Shown one piece after another: positions 8,013 through 15,160 of a DNA stretch of 22,611 nt. Positions within the stretch are counted from its first letter, which is position 1. Every line of letters begins with the position of its first letter. A program made the translations under genes and the position numbers. This DNA is from REEB506 sp040381035 (GTDB lineage: Bacteria; Pseudomonadota; Alphaproteobacteria; Caulobacterales; Aquidulcibacteraceae), in the NCBI GenBank assembly GCA_040381035.1, contig JBEIHY010000052.1, positions 1 to 22,611 of the forward strand, written 5' to 3'. The notes beneath the pieces were generated by a model. That model saw only the letters and a program-made list of their open reading frames with translations, had not been told where the DNA came from and ran no database searches.

Positions 8013-8555
8013 TTATTGCTCGCGGCGCACGCGCAGGCCGCGACCGCCGCCCCTGGCCAGCGAAAGCATGTATGAATTCAGCGCGGCTTTTTCGACCACC
8101 ACGGTCGCGCCCTTTTTGATATTGATGTTGCGCTCATTCTCTATCTGGCGCCAGACGGAGCCGTCGGTCATCACATAAGCTGTCCGCTCGCCGCTGCGGA
8201 CGGCGGCGATCTCATAGGTCTGCGCGGCCGGGGCTTCGCTGGCGGCCCCGAACTTCGGCAAGACAAAGCGCGGCAAGCTCGGCAGCTGGAACCCGAACGA
8301 CTCTTTTTGCAATTGCTCAACAGACTGGCGGTCGATGGCGGCGAAACTGCCGGCCGTCTCGGCCGCCTGCAGATTTGCGACTTCTTTGTCAAAGCACGCC
8401 AACCGCGCGGCGTCGTCCTTGATGGTGACGCAGGCAAACAGGGCCGCCAGCGGTTTGATCAAAGACACGCCAGGCGCCGGTGCGGCAAAAGCCCAAACTG
8501 CGCTCAAGCCGGCGACTGATGTCAGCGCAATTGCGGTGCGATGTGATGTCGTCAT
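8013..8555 (-). CDS. Secreted protein of unknown function, tandem paralog B
   Basis: This 180-residue protein has an N-terminal signal-like hydrophobic stretch (about 8-25). The following region has two Cys in the pattern C-x(8)-AARLACFD, then AAETAGSF, then DRQSVEQLQKESFGFQLPSL. The C-terminal half contains a compact beta-rich segment with TDGSVWRQIENERNINIKKG. It is clearly homologous to the upstream neighbour (8648-9187), so the pair arose by tandem duplication. A ggggag Shine-Dalgarno lies 6 bases before the ATG, almost the same leader as the paralog. The C-x-x-x-x-D-x-AARLACFD pattern recurs near the N-terminus of several exported proteobacterial proteins, but no function follows from it. 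It is probably periplasmic. Confidence 0.85.
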   Translation of the reverse strand: MTTSHRTAIALTSVAGLSAVWAFAAPAPGVSLIKPLAALFACVTIKDDAARLACFDKEVANLQAAETAGSFAAIDRQSVEQLQKESFGFQLPSLPRFVLPKFGAASEAPAAQTYEIAAVRSGERTAYVMTDGSVWRQIENERNINIKKGATVVVEKAALNSYMLSLARGGGRGLRVRREQ

Positions 8556-8600
8556 GGCGTTCTCCCCAAACGGATTGGCGTCTGGCGCGCTGAGCTTATC

Positions 8601-8622
8601 GCTGACGGCTGCGGCCGTCAGC
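8601..8622 (-). terminator. Hairpin between the tandem paralogs, possible weak terminator
   Basis: There is a perfect 9-bp stem, gctgacggc (8601-8609) with gccgtcagc (8614-8622), and a 4-nt loop. It lies 25 bases after the stop of the first paralog on the minus strand. No U-run follows, so it may instead slow polymerase, set transcript ends or stabilise the upstream mRNA. Confidence 0.4.
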
Positions 8623-8647
8623 TCATTGGCGGGACAATTCGCAGCCG

Positions 8648-9187
8648 CTATTGTTCGCGCTGGACGCGGAAGCTGTTGTTGCTCCTTGCCGGGGCCATAA
8701 TGAAAGATCCTAACGACCCCTTCTCAACCACCACTTCCACGCCCGGCCGGATTTGCCGATATGAGGCGATTTCCGACATCCGCCAAACTGATCCGTCCGC
8801 CATTGTGAACACGGCCCGTTCGCCTGGCGCCACCGCGGCGACGACATAGGTTTGCTTGTTTGGCCCTTCGCTGCGCGCGAATTTGGGCAGGCCGAGGCGA
8901 GGCAGGCTGGGCAGCTGGAAGCCAAATGCTTCGCGCTGCAATTGCTCAACGGACTGGCGGTCAACGGCCCGGAACGAGCCTGCCGTTTCCGCCGCTCGCA
9001 GCTTGGCGACTTCGGCGTCAAAGCAAGCCAGGCGCGCAGCGCTGTCGGTGAGGTCAGCGCAGCCATAGAGCGCGGCGGTGGCTTGGGCGGTGGCCGCTTG
9101 CGGCGCCGGGGCTGCGCCTGCGCCAATGGCTACAAATCCGGCGGCCAGCGCAAAAATGATCGCGGCGCGATGCAGTTGAAGCGGCAT
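8648..9187 (-). CDS. Secreted protein of unknown function, tandem paralog A
   Basis: This is a 179-residue exported protein with a hydrophobic signal region at about 8-27. It shares with its downstream neighbour the two-Cys DSAARLACFDAEVAKL segment, AAETAGSF, DRQSVEQLQREAFGFQLPSL and a C-terminal DGSVWR-containing beta-rich part. The conserved central block is far more similar than the signal peptides, suggesting that it is the functional or binding part. The start at 9187 is preferred over 9214 because ggggag then lies 6 bases upstream, matching the paralog. It diverges from the solute-binding protein gene with 95 bases between starts. The function is unknown. Confidence 0.85.
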   Translation of the reverse strand: MPLQLHRAAIIFALAAGFVAIGAGAAPAPQAATAQATAALYGCADLTDSAARLACFDAEVAKLRAAETAGSFRAVDRQSVEQLQREAFGFQLPSLPRLGLPKFARSEGPNKQTYVVAAVAPGERAVFTMADGSVWRMSEIASYRQIRPGVEVVVEKGSLGSFIMAPARSNNSFRVQREQ

Positions 9188-9282
9188 TGGGGTCTCCCCA
9201 GGGGCTGGGTTCATGGCTAGTCTGGTTTATTCTTATCGTGCGCAAAGGCTATCTGTCAGCCGGTTGCACCAGGAAATCGCAG

Positions 9283-10911
9283 ATGTCTTTGGATCAAAGT
9301 CTTCTCCTCAATCGCCGCGGCTTGGGTGGTCTTGCGCTGGCGGCGCTGGCCGCCGGGTGCCAAGGCTCGGTGGTCGGATTGGACCCCGCCAAGCGTTCGC
9401 TCGATATCGGCAATGGCGCAGAACCCTTGACGCTCGACCCCCACAAGGCCTCCGGCCAGTGGGAAAATCGGATCATCGGCGAATTGTTCATCGGCCTGAC
9501 CACCGAAGACATCGACGCCAATCCCATTCCCGGCATGGCGACGCATTGGGAAACCAGCGCTGACGGACTGACCTGGACGTTCCATCTGCGCGAAGCGACA
9601 TGGTCGGACGGGGCGCCGCTGACCGCACGCGACTTTGAATATGGCTTCAAGCGGATCATGAATCCAAAGACGATCGCGGAATATGCCTCGATCCTTTATC
9701 TCGTGCGCAATGCCGAGAAATGCAAAAAGGATGAATTGCCGATTGATGCGCTGGGCGTGCGCGCCGTCGATGATCGTACCTTTGAAATTCGCCTGGAACA
9801 TCCCGCGCCCTATCTGCCGGGGCTTATGAAGCATTACACTTCGTTTGCGGTGCCGGCCCATATTGTGGAAAAGCACGGCGATGCGTGGCTCAATCCGGAA
9901 AACATCGTCACCAATGGACCCTATATGCTCGACAAATGGTGGTCGAATTACATCATCCATTTGACAAAAAATCCGCGCTTCTTTGAGGCCGAGAAAGTCT
10001 ATTTCGAACACCTGTATTTTTATCCGACCCCGGACAATGACGCCGCCGCCCGTCGCATCAAGCGCGGCGAGCTGGGCTGGAGCACGGATTTCGCCGGCAA
10101 GAAGCAGGACTTCTACGAGCAGGAATTACCCGGTTGGGTGCGGGTCAATTCCGGCCTGCTGCTTCAGTATTATTCGCTAAACACAGCGAAGCCGCCGTTC
10201 AACGACAAGCGGGTGCGCCAAGCTGTCTCCATGGCTCTCGACCGCGAATTCATGTGCGATCAGATCTGGAAGGCTGGCTACAAACCCGCGTACGGCTTTG
10301 TGCCGCCAGGCATGCGCGGCTGGCCGGACGGCGCCAAACTGTTCTTCGCCGAATGGCCAAAGGAAAAACGCCAGGAAGAGGCGCGCCGTTTGTTGCAGGA
10401 AGCCGGCTATGGCCCCAACAATCCATTGCAGTTCAAGTTCAACCACCGCAATACCGGTGATAATCCGCGCATCGCCGTGGTGGCGCAGAATGATTGGCAA
10501 AGCATCGCGCCGTGGGTGAAGGTGGAACTGGCCGGCCAGGAAACCCAGGTCCATTACGCCATGTTGCGGGCAAAAGATTTCATGGCCGGCGATGGCGGCT
10601 GGATCGCCGATTTCAATGATGCGCGCAATTACCTCTATCTGATGGAAACCCGCACCGGGGATCAAAACTATCCGAGTTATTCCAATCCCGACTATGACAA
10701 GCTGATGTTTCAGTCCGACAACGAACCCGATCCGCAAAAGCGCTATGATCTGATGTTCCAGGCCGAGAAAACCATGCTCGATGACTGCCCGGCCGTGCCG
10801 ATCGGCATCGGCGCCTGGAAGAACCTGATCGATCCGCGGGTCGAAGGTTTCAACATGAACCTTGAAGACCTGCACCGCGCGCGCTGGATGCGGGTTAAGG
10901 CGGAAGCTTAG
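9283..10911 (+). CDS. Family-5 (OppA/DppA-type) solute-binding lipoprotein, orphan
   Basis: This 542-residue protein has the periplasmic binding fold of peptide ABC importers (SBP_bac_5). The N-terminus contains NRRGLGGLALAALAAGC: a twin-arginine motif (11-12) directly before a lipobox with Cys at 26, suggesting Tat export and lipid anchoring. Family hallmarks are AEPLTLDPHKASG, a segment ending LTWTFHLREATWSDGAPLTA, PFNDKRVRQAVSMALDRE, and the C-terminal YSNPDYDKLMFQS and AEKTMLDDCPAVPIG. Overall it most resembles oligopeptide-binding OppA. The start at 9283 has aggaa 7 bases upstream. No permease or ATPase gene lies next to it, so its transporter must be elsewhere, or it serves as a receptor. 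Its last 4 bases overlap the end of the convergent small membrane gene. Confidence 0.92.
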   Translation: MSLDQSLLLNRRGLGGLALAALAAGCQGSVVGLDPAKRSLDIGNGAEPLTLDPHKASGQWENRIIGELFIGLTTEDIDANPIPGMATHWETSADGLTWTFHLREATWSDGAPLTARDFEYGFKRIMNPKTIAEYASILYLVRNAEKCKKDELPIDALGVRAVDDRTFEIRLEHPAPYLPGLMKHYTSFAVPAHIVEKHGDAWLNPENIVTNGPYMLDKWWSNYIIHLTKNPRFFEAEKVYFEHLYFYPTPDNDAAARRIKRGELGWSTDFAGKKQDFYEQELPGWVRVNSGLLLQYYSLNTAKPPFNDKRVRQAVSMALDREFMCDQIWKAGYKPAYGFVPPGMRGWPDGAKLFFAEWPKEKRQEEARRLLQEAGYGPNNPLQFKFNHRNTGDNPRIAVVAQNDWQSIAPWVKVELAGQETQVHYAMLRAKDFMAGDGGWIADFNDARNYLYLMETRTGDQNYPSYSNPDYDKLMFQSDNEPDPQKRYDLMFQAEKTMLDDCPAVPIGIGAWKNLIDPRVEGFNMNLEDLHRARWMRVKAEA

Positions 10912-11177
10912 CCGGCCGCACGAACAAACTGGCGCGCCGCCCACAGGCCGGAAGCGGTCAGGACCAAAATGGCCAGCGGTTCGCCCATGGCCGCCAATTG
11001 CGGGCTGATGCTGATCAGCGCCATGCCGGCTGCGGCAATCAAGCCGCACCTGCGCCACATCGCCTGTCGCTCCCTGCGTTCGGCCGCCGCGCGCATCACG
11101 CGCAAGTGAAACAGGACATCATGCGCCGGTGGGGCGTCTGCGGCCCAGGCGGCGTCCAGGTGCGCGTCAATGCTCAT
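10908..11177 (-). CDS. Small membrane protein, probable anti-sigma factor (module 1)
   Basis: This 89-residue protein has a charged cytoplasmic-type N-terminus (1-43, with APPAHDVLFHLRVMRAAAER) followed by two predicted helices (about 44-60 and 67-82). The ATG at 11177 overlaps the end of the upstream ECF sigma gene by 11 bases, so translation is probably coupled. The N-terminal half can be aligned with that of 16293-16643, also next to an ECF gene: both have A-x-x-PP-x-x-D-x-x-F, R-x-AE-x-x-R and IAAG-x-AL. Position and shape point to a membrane anti-sigma factor. It lacks the H-x3-C-x2-C zinc anti-sigma motif, so this remains an inference. Confidence 0.75.
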   Translation of the reverse strand: MSIDAHLDAAWAADAPPAHDVLFHLRVMRAAAERRERQAMWRRCGLIAAAGMALISISPQLAAMGEPLAILVLTASGLWAARQFVRAAG

Positions 11178-11706
11178 CTTCGCCTCCCAAAATCTCGGCC
11201 AATCGGGTGCGGCTGCGGCTGATATGAGCTTTCACTGTGCCCAAGGGCAGGCCCAACGCAAGGGCTGCTTCCGCCTGGCTGAATTCCCCCGCCAGACAAA
11301 GAGCCACACAGGCGCGTTGATCGGCCGGCAGCGCGCCAAGGGCGCGGCGCAGGGCGTCGGCCGGGGCGGGATCGTGCGGGGCCTGTGCGGCGACTTCGCC
11401 CAAAGCCAGCCAGGCCGCGTCCCGCGCGCGCCGGCGCGCCAAGCTGCGCCGCCAGGAGCGATGCAACTTAAACACAATGGCGCACACGAAAACGGCAAAC
11501 GAACTGCGACCGGCAAAGCGCTCGAGCCGCTCCCAGGGCAGGATCAAAGCGTCCTGCGCCAGATCATCGCCATCGCCGTGGTCGCCGGTCAGGCGGCAGG
11601 CAAAGCAGCGTACACGCGCCTGCACGGGGTCAACCAATCGGCCGAAGGCGGCGGCCGAGCCGGCGCGCGCCTGCGCCACCAGCTCTGCCTCTTCCGCGGG
11701 GCTCAT
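11167..11706 (-). CDS. ECF-type RNA polymerase sigma factor (module 1)
   Basis: This 179-residue protein has only sigma regions 2 and 4. Region 2 (about 18-88) contains DGDDLAQDALILPWERLERF. Region 4 (about 118-168) contains LPADQRACVALCLAGEFSQAEAAL and the helix-turn-helix ending LGTVKAHISRSRTRL. It should direct RNA polymerase to a specific set of promoters. The region 2 stretch SSFAVFVCAIVFKLHRSW departs from the usual F-x-x-WL-x-x-IA pattern, as if this copy is diverging. The ATG at 11706 overlaps the upstream gene's stop as ATGA. It lies between two membrane protein genes and is likely held inactive at the membrane. The nearest relative in the window is the ECF at 15757-16296. Confidence 0.92.
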   Translation of the reverse strand: MSPAEEAELVAQARAGSAAAFGRLVDPVQARVRCFACRLTGDHGDGDDLAQDALILPWERLERFAGRSSFAVFVCAIVFKLHRSWRRSLARRRARDAAWLALGEVAAQAPHDPAPADALRRALGALPADQRACVALCLAGEFSQAEAALALGLPLGTVKAHISRSRTRLAEILGGEDEH

Positions 11707-12113
11707 TCGCGCGTTGGCTTCTTCGCAAACAGTGCATAGAGCAGCGATCCGATCGCGGTTACCGTCATCGCGGCGCCGATGATTGCAAACGCTTGGAATC
11801 GGCTGCCGCCTTCGGGATATGCGGTAATCGCGGCGGCGCCAAAGCCAACAGCCAGCGCGCTAAATAAGATCACATTCGACCAGCGCTGGTCGGTCTTTTC
11901 CGGCCCTGCCGGCTCCAGCGCACGGTACAGTTCCGGCGCCGGCTCTTTGCCTTGCTGCAGCTCCGTTTGGATCACCTCCAAGGCCTTGTTGCTGCGCTTG
12001 GTGTGTTCGATCCGCTCCAGCATCATCATCGCGGCGGCGCTGATCACAGCCGCCGTCATCACGATCCCTGCAATGATCGGCCCCTTGTCAGCTCCTTTGC
12101 TTGGTTGGCGCAC
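11703..12113 (-). CDS. Three-helix membrane protein preceding ECF sigma (module 1)
   Basis: This 136-residue protein has one N-terminal helix (about 12-31), a charged amphipathic middle (about 33-70, including NKALEVIQTELQQGKEPAPE) and two C-terminal helices (about 80-98 and 106-128). The arrangement, and the pattern of a helix followed by x-GK/Q-x-x-xPE-x-x-x-AL, match the protein at 15380-15760. Both resemble the DUF6249-type family, named from memory. The first possible start is GTG at 12113; a later GTG/ATG near codons 18-19 would remove part of helix 1. Its stop overlaps the sigma gene start by 4 bases. Likely roles are membrane sensor or partner of the sigma/anti-sigma pair. Confidence 0.78.
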   Translation of the reverse strand: MRQPSKGADKGPIIAGIVMTAAVISAAAMMMLERIEHTKRSNKALEVIQTELQQGKEPAPELYRALEPAGPEKTDQRWSNVILFSALAVGFGAAAITAYPEGGSRFQAFAIIGAAMTVTAIGSLLYALFAKKPTRE

Positions 12114-12149
12114 TGAGTGGCCGCCAGCGGGGCGATCGGATGCGGACTT

Positions 12150-12500
12150 CTATCGCTTCAGCGCCGCGGCATAGACATCCGGCTTGAAGCCAATGATCGG
12201 CGCGCCGGCGCCGGTCAGGACGGGGCGCTTGATCAGCGAGGGCTGGGCGCTCATCAACGCGATCGCTTTGGCTTCGCTCAGGTCGGCCTTGTCGGCCTCG
12301 GGCAATGTCCGAAACGTCGTGCCGGCGCGATTGAGCAGCACCGCCCAGCCGACCTGTTTGGCCCAGCCCTTTAACAAAGCCGGCGCGGCCCCATCTGTCT
12401 TGTAGTCGTGAAAGGCATAGGCCAATCCGGCGCCGGCGAGCCAATCGCGGGCCTTCTTCACCGTGTCGCAGTTCTTGATGCCGTAGAGGGTGAGGGTCAT
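12150..12500 (-). CDS. ArsC/Spx-family (YffB-like) thioredoxin-fold protein
   Basis: This 116-residue protein is typical of the ArsC/Spx/YffB family. It starts LTLYGIKNCDTVKKARDWL, with the active-site Cys at 10 and no second Cys of a CxxC pair. It continues with FHDYKTDG and ends with the family block PSLIKRPVL followed by GFKPD near the C-terminus. Relatives are glutathione-dependent reductases (arsenate reductase and similar) or transcription modulators; this short form is closest to YffB, whose substrate is unsettled. No ars genes are nearby, so arsenate should not be assumed. aggaa overlaps the stop of the preceding hydroxylase gene, 12 bases away, indicating one operon. Confidence 0.9.
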   Translation of the reverse strand: MTLTLYGIKNCDTVKKARDWLAGAGLAYAFHDYKTDGAAPALLKGWAKQVGWAVLLNRAGTTFRTLPEADKADLSEAKAIALMSAQPSLIKRPVLTGAGAPIIGFKPDVYAAALKR

Positions 12501-12512
12501 GGCGGCGGGTTC

Positions 12513-13178
12513 CTAAAGCTGCGCCCACATCCGCAGCAGATTCGAAATCGTCTTGTCGAGCAGCAAGACGTCTTCGCGCGCGCCGGACAGGCGATTGCGG
12601 GCCATGGCCAGATCAAACAGGATTTCGCGCTGGCCGGCGTCGCGCAGCAGGCTTTGCACCCAGCCGACACAGGCGAGCCGCTCGCCGCCGGTCACTGGCG
12701 CCACATAATGGATCGTGCCGGCCGGATAGACGATCGCATCGCCGGCGGCGAGCTTGACGGCCTGTTCGCCGGCGGGCGAGTTGATCGTCAAGGCGCCGCC
12801 CTCATAGCTGTCGGGCTCGGCAAGGAAGAGGGTGAACGCGATATCGGCGCGCAGGCGATTGCCGGCTTGGCCCATCAGCGCGTCATCGGTGTGCGGGCCA
12901 TAGGTCTGGCCCGGCCGGTAGCGCGAGAACAGCAGCCGCGACAACCGCGCCGGGCGGGTGGCCGGCTCAAACGCCGGATGGCGCCACAGCGCATCTTGCA
13001 CGAACGTCTCCAGCACTTGCACGCGGGGGTGGTTCAGGTCGGCCTGGTCATTGGCCTTGACGGTCCGGGCGACAGGTCCGGCGGTGGCGCGGCCATCCTG
13101 AAAGGGGATCTCAGCCAGTTCCGCGCGCACCTGGGCGAGGTCTTGCGGGCTGAGTAGTTTTTCAATCAGCAGCATCAT
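12513..13178 (-). CDS. Fe(II)/2-oxoglutarate-dependent PKHD-type hydroxylase (PiuC/YbiX-like)
   Basis: This 221-residue soluble enzyme has the double-stranded beta-helix dioxygenase motif. The pair H96-x-D98 lies in YGPHTDDALMG, the distal His157 in GTIHYVAPVTGGER, and a 2-oxoglutarate-binding Arg at about 167. Length and start (MMLLIEKLLSPQDLAQVR) match the PiuC/YbiX group, often found beside TonB-dependent siderophore receptors and regulated by iron. No receptor is present here. The ATG at 13178 is used because two in-frame Met codons (13178, 13175) begin the conserved N-terminus. It is the first gene of a five-gene minus-strand operon continuing into the ECF module. The hydroxylation target is unknown. 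Confidence 0.93.
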   Translation of the reverse strand: MMLLIEKLLSPQDLAQVRAELAEIPFQDGRATAGPVARTVKANDQADLNHPRVQVLETFVQDALWRHPAFEPATRPARLSRLLFSRYRPGQTYGPHTDDALMGQAGNRLRADIAFTLFLAEPDSYEGGALTINSPAGEQAVKLAAGDAIVYPAGTIHYVAPVTGGERLACVGWVQSLLRDAGQREILFDLAMARNRLSGAREDVLLLDKTISNLLRMWAQL

Positions 13179-13248
13179 GCGGCGGAGTTCCACTTGCAAG
13201 CGCTTCGCAGTTGCTTAAATCCTATCCAAACTTCGGACGGAGACAAGC
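13179..13248. promoter_or_regulatory. Divergent promoter region of hydroxylase operon and lipoprotein
   Basis: These 70 bases lie between the two starts and must carry promoters in both directions. The region includes the palindrome aagcgctt (13198-13205). The 12-mer atccaaacttcg (13224-13235) recurs with one mismatch at 15157-15168, upstream of the second sigma module. No standard -35/-10 boxes are clear. Confidence 0.4.
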
Positions 13249-14052
13249 ATGGCCGGCCCCTCAACGATACAGACGCGCTGGAAACTGTGGACTGCCGTTG
13301 GCGTCGCAGCCTTGGCGCTGGGCGCGTGCGGCCCCGGAGGCGAAGGCGGCGAGGGGGCCGCCAAGCCCGGCCAATCCGGCGAGGCCGGTGAAAGCCCCGC
13401 ACCCGCTCCGCCGCCAGCGCCGGCGGCCACTGGCGGCGGCGAGCAGGGTGAGGCGGGCGCCGTGGACGCCTATGCCGGCCTGGAGGGCGCCGCACGCACC
13501 GGTTTACGGCTGCAACATCTCAAAGGCTTTCTGCTGATCGCCGACCGCGCCCTGCGCGACGGCCAAGGCGACGCGGGCGTGGTGCTGGCCCAGCAGGGGC
13601 TTCTGGAAGTCGCTGATCCGGCGCCGGGCGAGTTGGGCGGGTTGGACTTTGGCGCCCTGCGCGCCGCGCTCGAAGGCGGCGATCCCGGCAAGGTCAGCGC
13701 CGCCCTGCGCGCCGCGCTTGCCGCGATCGACAAAGCCGCCTCGAGCCCCGATGCTGAGCGCGTGCGCCGAATGCTCGCCTTGACGCGCGGGCTCTATGGT
13801 GAAGTGAACAGCCCTGAGGGCGTCGATCCAATTGAATACCAGCACAGCCTTGGCGCCGCACTCGCCGCCGCCGACGCTTTGGGAAAACTCGCCGCCGCCA
13901 AACCCGGCCCAGCCGCGCAGCGCGCGGTGGGTGAGATGGTTGGGCTGGTCAAACTCTGGCCGGCCTTGACCGCGCCGGACCGGCCCGCGCCCGCCAGCGC
14001 CGTCAACGCCGCCGCCGCGCGCGTCGAGCTGGCGCTGAGCGGGGTGCGGTGA
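13249..14052 (+). CDS. Predicted lipoprotein with Gly/Pro-rich linker, function unknown
   Basis: This 267-residue protein has a signal ending VAALALGAC (lipid Cys at 27), a long disordered Gly/Glu/Ala/Pro linker to about residue 75, and an all-helical Ala-rich domain to the C-terminus. The helical part may form TPR-like or four-helix structure (for example LKGFLLIADRALRDGQGDAG and VSAALRAALAAIDKAASSP). There is no recognised catalytic motif. A ggag Shine-Dalgarno (13239-13242) supports the ATG at 13249. It diverges from the hydroxylase/ECF operon, which may indicate shared control. It is probably an envelope-anchored protein of unknown role. Confidence 0.8.
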   Translation: MAGPSTIQTRWKLWTAVGVAALALGACGPGGEGGEGAAKPGQSGEAGESPAPAPPPAPAATGGGEQGEAGAVDAYAGLEGAARTGLRLQHLKGFLLIADRALRDGQGDAGVVLAQQGLLEVADPAPGELGGLDFGALRAALEGGDPGKVSAALRAALAAIDKAASSPDAERVRRMLALTRGLYGEVNSPEGVDPIEYQHSLGAALAAADALGKLAAAKPGPAAQRAVGEMVGLVKLWPALTAPDRPAPASAVNAAAARVELALSGVR

Positions 14053-14120
14053 GGGGCGAGGGGGTTATGTTGCCGGAAGGGGGGGCAAACAGCCTGGCCA
14101 TGCGCGCTGAACGGCGCCCA

Positions 14121-14405
14121 TTAGGTCGCCGAGCTGTCGTCGGCCCCCTCAAGCCAACCGATCCGGAAATCGCAGGAAACGATCGTACATTGGAGCTGGG
14201 TGCGATCCACATTGCGCCCAAACATGTCGCCCCACATGGCATAAGCGCCAGACACGAATCCGGCGCCGCCCAACAGGATCAAATCCGGAATAGGCCATAT
14301 CGACGCCCCTGCGCTGAGACGCGCGCCGGTGACAATGGCGGCGAGAGCGAAAAGGATCGCAAGCGCGATGCTCATCGCAGAGGCGATGAATTGTGCTGTG
14401 GTCAT
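14121..14405 (-). CDS. Small two-helix membrane protein, hypothetical
   Basis: This 94-residue protein begins MTTAQFIASAMSIALAILFA, giving a clear first membrane helix (about 8-28). A second hydrophobic segment lies around 39-58 (IPDLILLGGAGFVSGAYAMW), followed by a polar C-terminal tail with two Cys. aggagg lies 11 bases before the ATG at 14405, a strong but slightly distant Shine-Dalgarno. The opposite-strand reading frames here look like shadows, since they are basic and low in hydrophobic residues. It is a single gene, convergent with the lipoprotein at 13249. No family was recognised. Confidence 0.62.
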   Translation of the reverse strand: MTTAQFIASAMSIALAILFALAAIVTGARLSAGASIWPIPDLILLGGAGFVSGAYAMWGDMFGRNVDRTQLQCTIVSCDFRIGWLEGADDSSAT

Positions 14406-14739
14406 TATTCTTTGTGCCTCCTGAACGGTCGCAAGTAGCCATTTGGCCAGCCCAATCCGGCGCCGATACTGGTTTGGTCAAAGTGCCGAGAGCTGCGTCA
14501 CCGCGGCTGAGCGGCGAGGGCGAGTTGGGCCAATGATGCTCAGTCGAAGGCGGTACCGTCGACGACTGCCCTCGCCCCAGTTTCCGGTTTTCCGAGCTGG
14601 TGATTTCCGCTCCGCTTCAGCCCACGCATCATACCCCCGGCCCCGCGCCAAAGCTCCCCCGCCTCCGCCCCGTGCAGCCCGGCTTGACTGCCGCATCGTC
14701 AGCGCCACCAGATTGCGGCGGCAAAAACGGAGGAGCCCC
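14406..14739. other. Intergenic region, no gene seen
   Basis: These 334 bases separate two divergent starts. Open frames across it have the Arg/Pro/Ser-rich composition of shadows. gcgagggc near 14513 and gccctcgc near 14569 are complementary but about 50 bases apart. Promoters for both flanking genes should be here; none is clear. Confidence 0.5.
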
Positions 14740-15117
14740 ATGGCCCAGATTGGATATGTGTGCGTCGGCACGAACGACTTCGACAAAGCCACCGCCTTTT
14801 ATGATGCGCTGCTCGGTGAAATCGGCGGCAAGCGGATGTTTCCGACCCCCGCCGGTTTAATCTATGGCATTGGCAAAGGCGCGATGTTCATGGTCACGCG
14901 TCCGCATGACACAAAGCCCGCGACGTTCGGCAATGGCGCGATGGTCGCGCTGGCGGTCGACAGCCTAGAGGATGTCGCCAAGCTTCACGCCAAGGCGCTG
15001 GCGCTCGGCGGAACCTGCGAAGGCCCGCCCGGCCCGCGCGGGGCGTTTGGCGAGTTCGCTTATTTCCGCGATCTCGACGGCAACAAGCTGGCAGCCTTCC
15101 ACAGCCCGCGCGGTTAA
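14740..15117 (+). CDS. VOC-superfamily (glyoxalase-like) protein
   Basis: This 125-residue protein has the paired beta-alpha-beta-beta-beta fold of the vicinal oxygen chelate superfamily. IGYVCVGTNDFDKATAFYDA opens the first half, followed by GNGAMVALAVDSLEDVAKLH and the typical C-terminal FRDLDGNKLAAFHSPRG. The segment between PGPRG and FAYFRD is shorter than in many VOC dioxygenase-like relatives, and the usual His/Glu metal ligands are not obvious. It may therefore be a binding protein rather than a metalloenzyme. ggaggag (14729-14735) lies 4 bases before the ATG, fixing this start. It is probably monocistronic; the next element is a tandem repeat directly after its stop. Confidence 0.9.
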   Translation: MAQIGYVCVGTNDFDKATAFYDALLGEIGGKRMFPTPAGLIYGIGKGAMFMVTRPHDTKPATFGNGAMVALAVDSLEDVAKLHAKALALGGTCEGPPGPRGAFGEFAYFRDLDGNKLAAFHSPRG

Positions 15118-15123
15118 TCAGCA

Positions 15124-15160
15124 AGCCTGCATCCCCAGCCTGCATCCCCAGCCTGCATCC
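15124..15160 (+). repeat. 13-nt tandem repeat, 2.8 copies
   Basis: The unit agcctgcatcccc occurs at 15124-15136 and 15137-15149, with 11 bases of a third copy at 15150-15160, all identical. It lies 7 bases after the VOC gene stop and upstream of the second sigma module. It may be a regulator-binding array or simple slippage. Confidence 0.9.

Noticed and set aside
10177..11058. Minus-strand frame of 293 codons opposite the solute-binding protein
   Set aside because: It is a shadow of the binding-protein gene and also overlaps the small membrane gene.
14443..14739. 99-codon upstream extension of the VOC protein
   Set aside because: The extension is Arg/Pro/Ser-rich and non-conserved; the ggaggag site before the ATG at 14740 and the family N-terminus fix the start.
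14478..14792. Minus-strand frame of 104 codons in the 14406-14739 gap
   Set aside because: It overlaps the VOC start, has low-complexity Arg/Gly content and no Shine-Dalgarno.
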